A stretch of 54,529 bases of DNA from Gryganskiella cystojenkinii (taxonomy: Eukaryota; Mortierellomycota; Mortierellomycetes; Mortierellales; Mortierellaceae), in contig JAAAIG010000011.1 in NCBI GenBank assembly GCA_015852425.1, positions 1-54,529 on the forward strand, given 5' to 3'. Each line of letters begins with the position of its first letter. Within the stretch, counting starts at the first letter, position 1. The position numbers were made by a program, and so were the translations under genes. The notes below the pieces were generated by a model that was not told the origin of the DNA, did no database searches, and was given only the letters and a program-made list of their open reading frames with translations. Shown one piece after another: positions 1 through 10,231 of this stretch.

Positions 1-1784
1 AAAAAAAAAATACAGAACGCTAGCTCGGAAAGAGAAATAAAAAGGGTGTCTTTCTCTGCGAGTCGCGGGATGCGAAAGAGTTGTGCTGAAAGCTTTCTTC
101 ATCCTCGCTATCGCGGATCCCTTACAACGGTTGAGAATAACCAATGGAAATGCATAACAGAAGTCGACGGATAAAGAGACAGTGTCGCTCGTAACAAACG
201 AAGGGAGGAAAGTGAGAAATGTAAAAAAGGTGCCACCAATCCGAAAACTCTGGCCATTTTTGAAGCTGATTTTTTTTTTGTTAAGAGGACACCCCCTTGA
301 AAAAAAAAATAGAACAGGCTCCTTCCTGTCACCACGATTGGTAAGAAAAAAAATCATGTCCCTCTGTGCAGGAGAAGGAGACGAAAACAAAAAGAAGAAA
401 GGGTGTAAGAGGAGAAAGACAGGTAATCGCGTGGAAAAGAGGAGATCTACTCTTTTTTGGAATCATCGGTCCTTTTTGTCGTGCAACGCAAAATAAAACA
501 AAGGACATTGGCCGAGCAGACTACGATCCACTTGGACATACTATCTCTCAATTAATCTAATAGTTTATTTTTTCTCTATTTTGCTTTGGCTATTAGTAAA
601 AGCTTTCGGAGCCAGTGTGTTTCGAGATGAAGCAGAAAAAAAGATACAAAAGTTGGGTGAAAGAGTAATGCCAGGACAGAGAAGGGTTTTTTCGCGCGCG
701 TCTTCCCTCGGGGGGGACAGGGAGGCGGTCGAAACGAGAACCCAAAAAGAAGAGGGAAGGGTCCTTGTTGTGGTTGCACAAACGGGTTATTGCCAATCGC
801 ATGGCCATCAAAGAAACCTCATCGAAAACTGATGTTGCAGGAAAAAGAACAGAAACAAGATATCGATCATTCACGTCAATTTATTTTGATCCTTTCACTT
901 TCCTTTCTTCCTGTTGTTCATTCTCTTGTTGAACAATCTACGACTGTCAATTCTTTCTCTTTCCTTTCTCTTCCTCCCCTCCCTCTCCACGATTTTCATA
1001 CTTACTCTCACCCATCAACTCTGCCGTTCGCCCTCTCACCGTTCGTTCTCTTTCCACCATCTTACCTGCATAAGCACTCCCTCTCCCTTGCATGTGCATC
1101 CCCGCCTTTTTAATATTACACGTTTTAATTTTACATATTTCTGCCGTTCAACTTTCCACGGTTTTTTGAGGAAACACAAAGCACACTAGTCCCTGAATTT
1201 CAGGAACACCTATCACATCGTCGCATTCATTGTCAGGATCCCCTGCTGCTGCCCCTATACCTTCACCTCTACCCCACTCTTCCTCCTCTTAATAACAAGG
1301 TAAAAAAAATCTTCACGAAGCAAGGACGGACCAGGGACTTCTTTGTGGAGGACGATACCAAGGATTTACTCGAGGGCACTTTGGTCCCAGCAAACAAAAA
1401 ATCGAAGACTATGGGAAGGGAAAGGAACTCAGAATTCCAAGGATGGGAACACAGAGACACACCAACAGTACAAATTCGGATCGCGACTCAAAGGAACCAC
1501 GGCTCTCAATTTCTTTTTTGGATGTCGGAAAATCGGTGCATGGAAACCAAATCTGACCAAGCGATAAAGAGAAATCAAGCTCACAGAACCTCTTCGTTTC
1601 GTCTTGCTCTCTTTATTTCCTTTTTTTTTGGTCATTGCATCATCCTTCTTCCCTACAAGTCGGACTCAAAAAAAAAAGCCAAACAACTCTATCATTGTTT
1701 GGGAGAAATCAAGGATATCAAGTACACGCTCAGCAACAAATAAAACAAGCAAACGCGACCGAAAAACGACCAGCCATAGAAAAG
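1..1784. other. Upstream region of FKS1, no gene recognised
   Basis: No reading frame here resembles a protein; the short frames are low-complexity A-, T- or CT-rich translations. The part from about 880 to 1110 is pyrimidine-rich on the + strand, as is common in the leaders of other genes in this window, so it may be promoter or 5' leader of the glucan synthase gene. The FKS1 frame stays open upstream to an ATG at 1635, but that stretch (lysine-rich, no conservation I recognise) is more likely leader than protein. Confidence 0.5.
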
Positions 1785-4700
1785 ATGATGAACGATGGAG
1801 AGCAGGATCAGGCTTCGTCCTCTGCTCGGTCTTCACCTGCCATGAGACGTCAGGGTAGACCGATTTCTTCACCTCAACAACAACAACAACAACAGCAGCA
1901 GCAGCAACAACAACAACAACCGCAGCAGCAGCATCAATATCAACAGAGGTTGACGCATTCAGTGTCAGCGCCTTCATTGACAGGGCTTCCCACAAGTCTA
2001 CAGAACCCGCCACCGCCGTTTTCGTTTTACAATTCTGGAGAGATGCAAATGCCTTTAAGTGCACATATGGGACCATGGCAACCTCACTATCACATTCAAC
2101 AGCAGCGTGAACAGCATTCGCACACTTCCGAAATGATGTTCGACAGTGAAGACGAGCACAGACACATGGCCATGTCTATACACTCACAAAGTCCTCTAGT
2201 CCACCATCAGAACGAAGGTAACATCAAAAAGAACAATGAAAAAAAAAAAAGGTTTTCTCAATTCTGCGTATCTTTGAGAAAAAAAACATGACCGAAATTG
2301 TCTTTAACACTCTAATTTTCAACATCTTGTCTCTTTTTTGTAACAGACCACAGAATGGACTACCGTTACCGCTACCGCTACCGCGATTCGGAGACCTACA
2401 GTGAAGCGTACTCTTCACGGGCGTACTCTTCCTGGGCGTACTCTTCTCGTTCAGAAAACTTTCGATCTCCCAATGCAGGTTCAGAAATTGATCTCTTTGG
2501 ACCTCTTCGAGGTCCCGATGATGGTCGTTACACGGGTTATGCCCCTTCCTCAGAAGCGCTGCTCTCCCTTCTCGAGAACAAACGTGGTCTCCATCCCGGA
2601 CAGTCCTACCATTATGAACAACTTCCATTACGACCCCCAACCTCAAACAGTACTTCGCCCGGCGGCAACAGCAGTGGCTACAACAGTGAAAGTAATCATG
2701 GTCCTCCAACTCCCCCCTCAAACCCTTACCCAGCCTGGACGATCGAGAAAGAAGTCCCTATTTCCAAAGAAGAAATTGAGAACATCATGTTGGATCTCAC
2801 TCGAAAATTCGGGTTCCAACAGGACAATATGCGGAACCAATTCGAAGCCTTCATGACCATGCTCGACTCCCGTGCCTCGCGCATGCCCCCCATCCTAGCC
2901 CTTACGACTCTCCATGCGGATTATATCGGTGGTGAACATGCCAACTACCGAAAATGGTATTTTGCAGCCCAACTCGATTTAGATGACCACATGGGTTACC
3001 ACTCTGCTCCAGGAAAGGACAAAAAAGTCAATCGAAACTCAATGGCCCCTCAACCTGGCGCGGTCAATGTCGAGTCCCACGAAAACCTCGCCATGGCCGA
3101 GGAGCACTGGAAGACCCGGATGAACCAAATGTCGCATTACGATCGAGCCCAACAGGTCGCGTTGTATATGTTGATCTGGGGAGAAGCTTCTCAAATACGG
3201 TTCTTACCCGAGTGTCTCTGTTTTATCTTCAAGTGCGCCGAGGACTATTACCTTTCACCGGAGTGCCAACAGTCTGAAAACCCTGTCCCTGAAGGGGAAT
3301 ACCTTCGAACGATCGTTACACCGCTTTACCGATTTATTCGGGATCAATCCTACGAGGTCCAGGGCGGGAAGTATGTCAAGCGTGAACGGGACCACAATGC
3401 CGTGATCGGGTACGATGATATCAATCAAGCGTTCTGGACTCCCGAGGGAATCGAACGGATCCAACTCGAGGACAAGACCCGACTGGTCGATGTTCACATT
3501 CAAAAACGCTGGACAGTCCTATCGCATGTCAACTGGGAATCGGCCTTCCGCAAGACCTATATCGAGAAACGAACCTGGTTGCATCTTGCTGTTAACTTTA
3601 CAAGGATCTGGATCATTCATGTAGTCTCGTTCTGGTACTTCACCGCCTACAACGCCCCGTTCTTGTACATGGACGAAGAAGTTGATGGAGTCGGCGTCCA
3701 ATGGTCCGTAACGGCCCTCGGTGGTGCTATCGCGACTTTGTTTATGCTCCTCGGAGTCTTTTGCGAATTCATGTTCATCCCTCTGACGTGGTCGAATTCC
3801 TCAATGTTGATCCGTCGATTGATCATTTTGACTTTTGTCTTTGTCGTCAATGCCGGTCCCTCCGTATATGTCTGTTTCTTTGCCCGAACAGGCACCGCTT
3901 CCAAGATTGTCGGCATTGTTCAGTTTATTATCTCGTTGATCACGACCTTGGTGTTTGCAATCGTTCCATCGAACCAACTTTTTGGTGGTGGATCCAAGAC
4001 CACGCGCAAGAACCTTGCCTCCCAGACATTTACGGCCTCATTCCCGAAATTAAACCGATCCGACCGTGCGCTCTCGTTCTTCCTCTGGACTCTGGTCTTT
4101 ACTTGCAAATTGGTAGAGTCCTACTTTTTCCTTGCGCGTTCGTTCAAGGATCCACTTAAGGCTCTTTACGCGGAACGTATCCCAAACTGCAAGGACAAGT
4201 ACCTTGGTCAAGCCCTGTGCTCGATCATGCCAGTCTTAACCGTCGTTGTCATGTTCTTTGTCGATTTGACCTTGTTCTTCTTGGACACGTATCTCTGGTA
4301 TGTGATCTGGAACACTGTCTTTTCAGTCTTTCAATCCTTCAAGCTCGGCATTTCGATTTGGACTCCTTGGAGAAACATCTTTTCCCGTCTCCCCAAGCGT
4401 ATTTACGCCAAATTGCTCGCCACTGCCGATATGGATATCAAGTACAAGCCAAAGGTTCTTTGCTCCCAGGTATGGAACGCGATCGTCATCTCTATGTACC
4501 GTGAGCATCTCCTTTCAATCGAGCATGTCCAGCGTCTGCTCTACCAACAAGTCCCCTCAGAAAAGAACGAGAATAAGCGTACGTTGAAGGCGCCAACATT
4601 TTTTGTCGCACAGGAGGACGCTTCCTTGCAAACCGAGTTTTACCCACAGCATTCAGAGGCCGAGCGTCGTATCACTTTCTTTGCCCAGTCCTTGTCGACC

Positions 4701-7700
4701 CCGATTCCGGAACCTTTACCCGTGGACCAAATGCCAACGTTTACGGTCCTAGTCCCACATTACTCTGAAAAAACCCTGTTGTCGCTTCGCGAGATCATCC
4801 GAGAGGAAGATCAGAACACCAGGGTGACTTTGCTCGAGTACCTGAAACAGTTGCACCCAGTCGAGTGGGACAACTTTGTTAGGGACACCAAGATCTTGGC
4901 CGAGGAATCGACCCTATTTGGAAGCACTCATGGTCTCGGTCTGTCTGGTGATAGCGAAAAGGAAGGATCCAAGTCCAAGAACGACGATCTGCCCTTCTAT
5001 TGTATAGGATTCAAGTCGGCCGCGCCCGAATATACCCTTCGAACTCGAATCTGGGCCTCTCTCCGTGCTCAAACTTTGTACCGTACCGTCTCTGGATTCA
5101 TGAACTACGCCAAGGCGATCAAACTGCTGTACAGGATCGAGAATCCCGAGGTCGTCCAACAATTCGGTGGTAACGGGGATCGTCTTGAACGGGAGCTTGA
5201 TCGACTCTCTCAGCAAAAGTTCAAGTTTGTGGTCTCGATGCAACGTTTTTGTAAATTCAACAAGGAAGAAGCCGACAATGCCGAGTTCCTTCTCCGGGCT
5301 TACCCAAACTTGCAGATCGCTTATTTGGACGAACGACCGCCCGAGGTCGAGGGCGAGGAATCTGTCGTGTATTCGGTCTTGATCGACGGACAGTGTGAGA
5401 TGATGCCCGATGGCAAACGCAAACCCCGGTTCAGAATCCGACTCCCAGGTAACCCGATCTTGGGCGATGGCAAGTCTGATAACCAGAACCACTCCATCAT
5501 TTTCGCGCGAGGCGAGTATATCCAGTTGATCGATGCCAACCAGGACAACTATCTGGAGGAGGCTCTCAAGATCCGGAATGTCCTCGGAGAGTTTGAGCAG
5601 TTCCATACGCCGGGAATCTCGCCTTATTCCCCTCAGATCGAGTCCAAGGATGTACCTGAGCCTGTGGCAATTGTCGGTGCTCGCGAGTACATCTTTTCAG
5701 AGAACATTGGCGTTCTCGGCGATGTCGCCGCAGGAAAAGAACAAACCTTTGGTACTCTGACTCAGCGCATGATGGCCAAGATCGGAGGCAAGCTCCATTA
5801 TGGTCACCCCGATTTCCTCAACTTTATTTACATGACAACCCGAGGAGGTGAGTTTCATTTTGTCCGCACCTGTCATACTATTTGTTGTTTTTATTATATG
5901 CAACTGACCTCTCTCTCTCTCTCTTCATTTAGGCGTCAGTAAGGCCCAAAAGGGTTTGCATTTAAACGAGGATATCTATGCTGGTATGACAGCCTTCAAT
6001 CGAGGCGGTCGCATCAAACACACCGAGTACTACCAATGCGGTAAAGGTCGTGACCTCGGTTTCGGCTCCATCCTCAACTTCAACACCAAGATAGGTACCG
6101 GCATGGGTGAACAAATGTTGTCCCGTGAGTACTACTACCTCGGCACGCAACTCCCACTCGACCGGTTCTTGACCTTTTACTACGCCCATCCTGGATTCCA
6201 CATCAACAACATCTTTATCATGCTGTCCGTCCAACTCTTCTTATTCTCTATGCTCTTTGTTGGCGCCATGGCCTCCTCAGTCGAGATCTGTTCCGACACC
6301 GCTGAAGACGGTTGCGTCAACCTCGTCCCCGTTTATGACTGGATCAAACGCTGTGTCCTCTCGATCTTTATCGTCTTCTTTATCGCGTTCTTGCCTTTGT
6401 TCCTTCAAGAGTTCATGGAACGGGGCTTTGCCAGGAGCATAATCCGCCTCGGCAAGCACTTCATGTCGCTCTCACCCTTGTTCGAGGTCTTTGTGACCCA
6501 GATCTACACAAACTCAATCTTGACCAACTTGTCCTTTGGAGGCGCTCGTTATATCGCAACAGGACGCGGATTCGCCACGACCAGGACACCCTTTGCATTG
6601 CTCTATTCCAGGTTCGCGGGTCCTTCTTTGTACCTCGGCATGCGCGCGCTCCTGATGTTGCTCTTTGCATCCCTGACGATGTGGGTCCCGCATCTGATCT
6701 ACTTTTGGGTCTCAGTCCTGGCGCTCGTGATCTCGCCGTTCTTGTTCAACCCACATCAGTTCTCGTTCACGGATTTCTTGCTGGATTACCGTGAGTTCTT
6801 GAGATGGTTGTCCAGAGGTAACTCTCGAACACATGTCTCGTCCTGGATCTCGTACTGCCGCACGCTTCGAACCCGAATCACTGGTTACAAACGCAAGCGT
6901 CTTGGTCACCCCTCTGAGAAACTCGGTGGTGATATCCGCAAAGCCAACTTTGGGGTCATTTTCGTCTCCGAGATCGTGTTCCCGATGCTGCAGATGACGC
7001 TCTGTGTGATCTGTTATATGTTTGTCCGATCCTTCCCCAGCGAGGCCAATAACCAAGGAGCCGCTGTTTTCACCAGTGGGTTGCTTCGTGTCGCCGTCTT
7101 TGCCATCGGACCAATGGCCGTGAACGCGGCGATTCTGGCCGCTCTCTTTGGAGTCTCGATCCTGTTGGGACCGTTCATGAACATGTGCTGCGTCAAGTTT
7201 GGTTCCATCATGGCAGCGACCGCTCACGGTGTCTCAGTGTTGTCCCTGATTGCATTCTTTGAGATCCTCTGGGGGCTCGAGGCCTGGAACTTTTCACATG
7301 CAGTTCTCGGCGTCATTGCAGCAATCTCGGTCCAACGGTTTATTTTCAAGATCTTGATCACGTTCTTCCTGACCCGCGAGTTCAAACATGACGAGACGAA
7401 CCGAGCTTGGTGGACGGGAAAATGGCATGGACGCGGTCTCGGATTCCACGCAATCTCTCAACCATTGAGAGAGTATGTCTGCAAGATCATTGAAATGTCG
7501 ATGTTTGCATGCGATTTCATTATGGGCCATGTGATTCTGTTTATCCTGTTCCCGATCTGTTTGATTCCTTGGGTAGACCGTTGGCATTCTACAATGTTGT
7601 TCTGGTTGAGACCAAGCAAGCAGATCCGACCACCCATCTTTTCCGCCAAGCTGAGAACACAAAGACGCAGGGTTGCCTGGACGTACGGATTGTTGTTTGC

Positions 7701-7794
7701 AATCCTGTTTATGGTCTTTGTGATGTTGATCGTCGGACCTTTGGTCTTTCAAAACTTTTTGCCCAAAAACTTGCAGAGTCACATTCCTTTTTAA
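1785..7794 (+). CDS. FKS1: 1,3-beta-glucan synthase catalytic subunit
   Basis: This is the integral plasma-membrane enzyme that polymerises UDP-glucose into the wall polymer 1,3-beta-glucan (GT48 family, Rho1-regulated in yeast). Three exons, 1785-2217, 2347-5847 and 5933-7794, give about 1,931 residues, a normal family length. The start is ATG 1785 (A at -3); a second ATG follows at once. The N-terminus is low-complexity: a glutamine tract near residues 30-50, then YR and AYSS repeats. The conserved FKS1 domain follows, then a first membrane cluster, the long cytosolic GT48 region ([55 protein letters not shown]) and a second membrane cluster. The second intron splits the conserved TTRGGVSKAQ segment, which fixes its borders; its acceptor is preceded by a CT repeat. 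The segments matching the yeast echinocandin hot spots are FLARSFKDP (739-747) and DWIKRCVL (1447-1454); both differ from the yeast versions. Confidence 0.97.
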
Positions 7795-7878
7795 CCAGAA
7801 GGTGTTTTTTTCTTTCTTTCCTCGCTTCTTGTAACATAGTCAGTCTTTCTCTTTTTTTTTCAATGTCTATTTGATAGT

Positions 7879-7884
7879 AATAAA
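7879..7884 (+). terminator. Likely poly(A) signal of FKS1
   Basis: AATAAA lies 85 bases after the FKS1 stop codon and is followed by an A-rich stretch at 7901-7921. No other + strand gene ends nearby. Confidence 0.55.
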
Positions 7885-8094
7885 ATGAATATCTATCCAA
7901 AAAAAAAAAAGAAAAAAAAAAGGTCGGCAGGTTTATCGACGACATGAAAGTACGTTCCTGAAAAAGAGGGACCATCAGAAATTAAAAGATTGGTCCGTGC
8001 GGTGGCTTTGCCAAGGATGGATCGGTTTTTGCGAAGAAATTTATGTCTCTGCTGCTGTGGAAATTCGAGTTCCCTCCCTTTCACTCGATACAAG

Positions 8095-9636
8095 ATGGTG
8101 CGTCACGTGAACAGTCCGAAACGAGACAACCTTTGGATTACATCGCATGCATAAATCCATGCGACCGGGACCCATCGATCAACATATCTACAGAGATAAC
8201 GACTATACCGCATGCTAGCTTGCGGGAAATCCATGCCAGATCGACTTTTTCACTATCAGGGGCAAAAAATATTCATCAGGATGCATCATGGCCCATGATG
8301 CATGGGGAGAGAATCGTCAATTCGCCAACATGGGCACGAGCCAGATCCAGAATCATCAATTTCACCAATTCCGATGGGGAGACTAGGATCTATCATGTGA
8401 CAAATCTGCATGGGGAAACTATGATTCACCAGGAAACAGGGAGGAGACCTTCATCAATCCCCTACTCTTGTACTCGCCGTGGGATTCGAACTCGACCCCT
8501 TTGAACAACATCTTTTTGATGGTAACTGCCAACATCAGGACAGCACACAGACAAGCATGCATGGACTCGCTTTTTGAGAAGGAGCACTCGGGACGGGACA
8601 GTTCTCATCAACAAGAGCTAGTTGAAGATGAAATGACCAAGAGGAATCTAACATCTATTCTGGTTCATCTATTTTATGATTCCATTAGTTGGCTGTTGAT
8701 CTCTTGAACCCTTCCCACGCTCTTGAGCAGAAGACCCACAAGTTGAAGAGACTCGTACAGTCTCCCAACTCTTACTTCATGGATGTTAAGTGCCCTGTAA
8801 GTTTTGGACGCCAACCCAGCTAGAATACGCTTACCAGGAACAAACTCAGATGAGGCGCAGGAACGGCACTTGCCGCAGTACTCGAAATACAGTGGCGTCA
8901 GCCTGGAAAGAAAGCGACCCCTTGGTTCTGAACCTCACTCTTCAAGGGTGGCGGCGTCTCTCTGAGTCAGTCTGACTCTGGGTTTTTGATGGGCGTTTTC
9001 TCAGGGATCAACAGCGTCGCGTTCACCAATCTGTCATCAACTCCACTGAGGCAGGCAAATACTTTCATCCTGTTACCGTTTCAGCGAACCACTCCCCCCC
9101 CCTGCACGTAGAATACTTCGACGAAAAAAATAGCCTGTTCAGGAGACTTTTCATTTACGACAAAAGCCGAAACATGACTGGCGCGCTTTGGGCAGTCTCG
9201 GAAGCCGAAGGCTAAGCGCAACATTTGATCATGTTGAGAACGATTTTCGGAAACATTCTTGACAGTTGGTCCAATAGAAGAGAGACTGTCGTCAATTCCT
9301 TCAGGAACACCCCCTTCTCTTTTTTTTTGACCTGAAACCAGATACTCATCATTATCGCTTTTTTTTTGCGTTTCAAACGTATTTTTACAGGGTTGCGTCC
9401 AGATCACCACCGTCTTCTCGCACGCCCAGACCGTTGTCATGTGCTCGAGCTGCGCTAACGTTCTTGCCCAGCCCACCGGTGGTATCACCCGCTTGACTGA
9501 GGGTAAGCTTGTTTTTCAGTTGCATGCTTGACTTGTGATATTTGGGTTCTAGTTGTTACGCCACCAAAAAAATGTACAATGGTAATAATCACTCTTTCCT
9601 CTGTTAGGCTGCTCTTTCCGCCGCAAGGCCGCTTAA
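8095..9636 (+). CDS. RPS27: 40S ribosomal protein eS27
   Basis: Small-subunit ribosomal protein with a C4 zinc ribbon. The model has four exons: ATG alone at 8095-8097, then 8689-8796, 9391-9502 and 9608-9636, giving 83 residues; the human protein has 84. Exon 2 encodes [14 protein letters not shown] and ends in MDVKCP. Exon 3 encodes [14 protein letters not shown] and the second zinc pair (CSSC), then [12 protein letters not shown]. Exon 4 encodes CSFRRKAA and the stop. All three internal exons fit the family without gaps and the phases close. The initiator exon is the uncertain part: exon 2 opens in phase 0, so a lone ATG must precede it. ATG 8095 (then gtgcgt) and ATG 8519 (then gtaact) both qualify. 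I prefer 8095 because a pyrimidine-rich leader precedes it and because the other ribosomal gene here has the same layout at its start. Introns are 591, 594 and 105 bases. Confidence 0.9.
8103..8110 (+). promoter_or_regulatory. TCACGTGA palindrome at the first 5' splice site of RPS27
   Basis: The 8-base palindrome TCACGTGA starts 5 bases after the initiator ATG, so its first T is base +6 of intron 1. It contains the E-box core CACGTG. The same palindrome sits at the same spacing in the uL5 gene at 51223-51230. Cbf1-type bHLH factors bind RTCACGTG in ascomycetes, and Cbf1 regulates ribosomal protein genes in some yeasts; that this site works here is inference. Confidence 0.5.
8143..8303 (+). 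repeat. Cluster of inverted repeats in RPS27 intron 1
   Basis: Three inverted repeats are visible. TCGCATG (8143-8149) pairs with CATGCGA (8158-8164). CCGCA (8208-8212) pairs with TGCGG (8221-8225). A perfect 23-base palindrome with 11-base arms (ATGCATCATGG) and one central base lies at 8281-8303. Downstream, at about 8300-8440, three imperfect copies of a CATGGGGAGA/AACTATGATTCACC-like segment follow. No protein is readable here. Confidence 0.6.
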
Positions 9637-10231
9637 ATCCGCGTTCAAAACAAACAAAAAAAAAGACAATAGTTTTTTTTTTTACTACTTTTGAGTGTCG
9701 AAGTGCATGCAGTTTATCTTCTTTTGTTGCACGAGACCGTTATTTTCATTCATTTTTTATTCTTTTGGATGGAATGGCGCGTCACCGAAGCAAACGCTAG
9801 GAAATAAAGAATTTGATTCAAAACATGTTCTCAAGGGGCAGAAGAGAGGCGGCGCGGTTTGGATTTGGGACGCGTTTTTTTTTTGCTTTTGTTTGACAGG
9901 GACAGGACTGGGACTACTGGAGTGCACACCCACTGGACTATGTGTGCTCACCTTGTTTGCCTCTCTTTGTATCTCTCATCTTCTTGTCCCTCAAAGATAA
10001 CAATCATTGATTGAACTTCACATCCCTACCCCATTGTCAGTCTATCCTTCGCAACCACACTTTGTTTCAGCCCTTCTCTCTTTGTACAATCATTCACAGT
10101 CCTTTCCTTTTCAGACAGCAATCAGTAATTCAGTATCAATATTCTACCCATAGAACACCCCACCTCTCTCTCTTTGTCTTTATCCTCCCCCATCATCATT
10201 TCCTCTTTTCTGAACATTCACACGGATTATC
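9637..10231 (+). other. RPS27 3' end and CDC6 leader
   Basis: An AATAAA at 9803-9808 is a plausible RPS27 poly(A) signal, 167 bases after the stop. From about 10020 to 10215 the + strand is pyrimidine-rich with CTCTCT runs, fitting the 5' leader of CDC6. I see no separate gene. Confidence 0.5.

Noticed and set aside
182..1743. Several short frames upstream of FKS1
   Set aside because: Lysine/arginine- or serine/proline-rich translations of skewed DNA, without homology or convincing starts.
8519..8521. Alternative initiator ATG for RPS27 followed by gtaact
   Set aside because: It also fits the phase, but it lacks the pyrimidine-rich leader and the TCACGTGA layout shared with uL5. Kept only as a second choice.
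8440..8560. tRNA-like B-box on the - strand (GAGTTCGAATCCC near 8478-8491), possible tRNA or tRNA-derived SINE
   Set aside because: The bases around it do not form a T-arm stem, no convincing A-box or acceptor stem is found, and it lies within the proposed RPS27 intron. It is probably chance.
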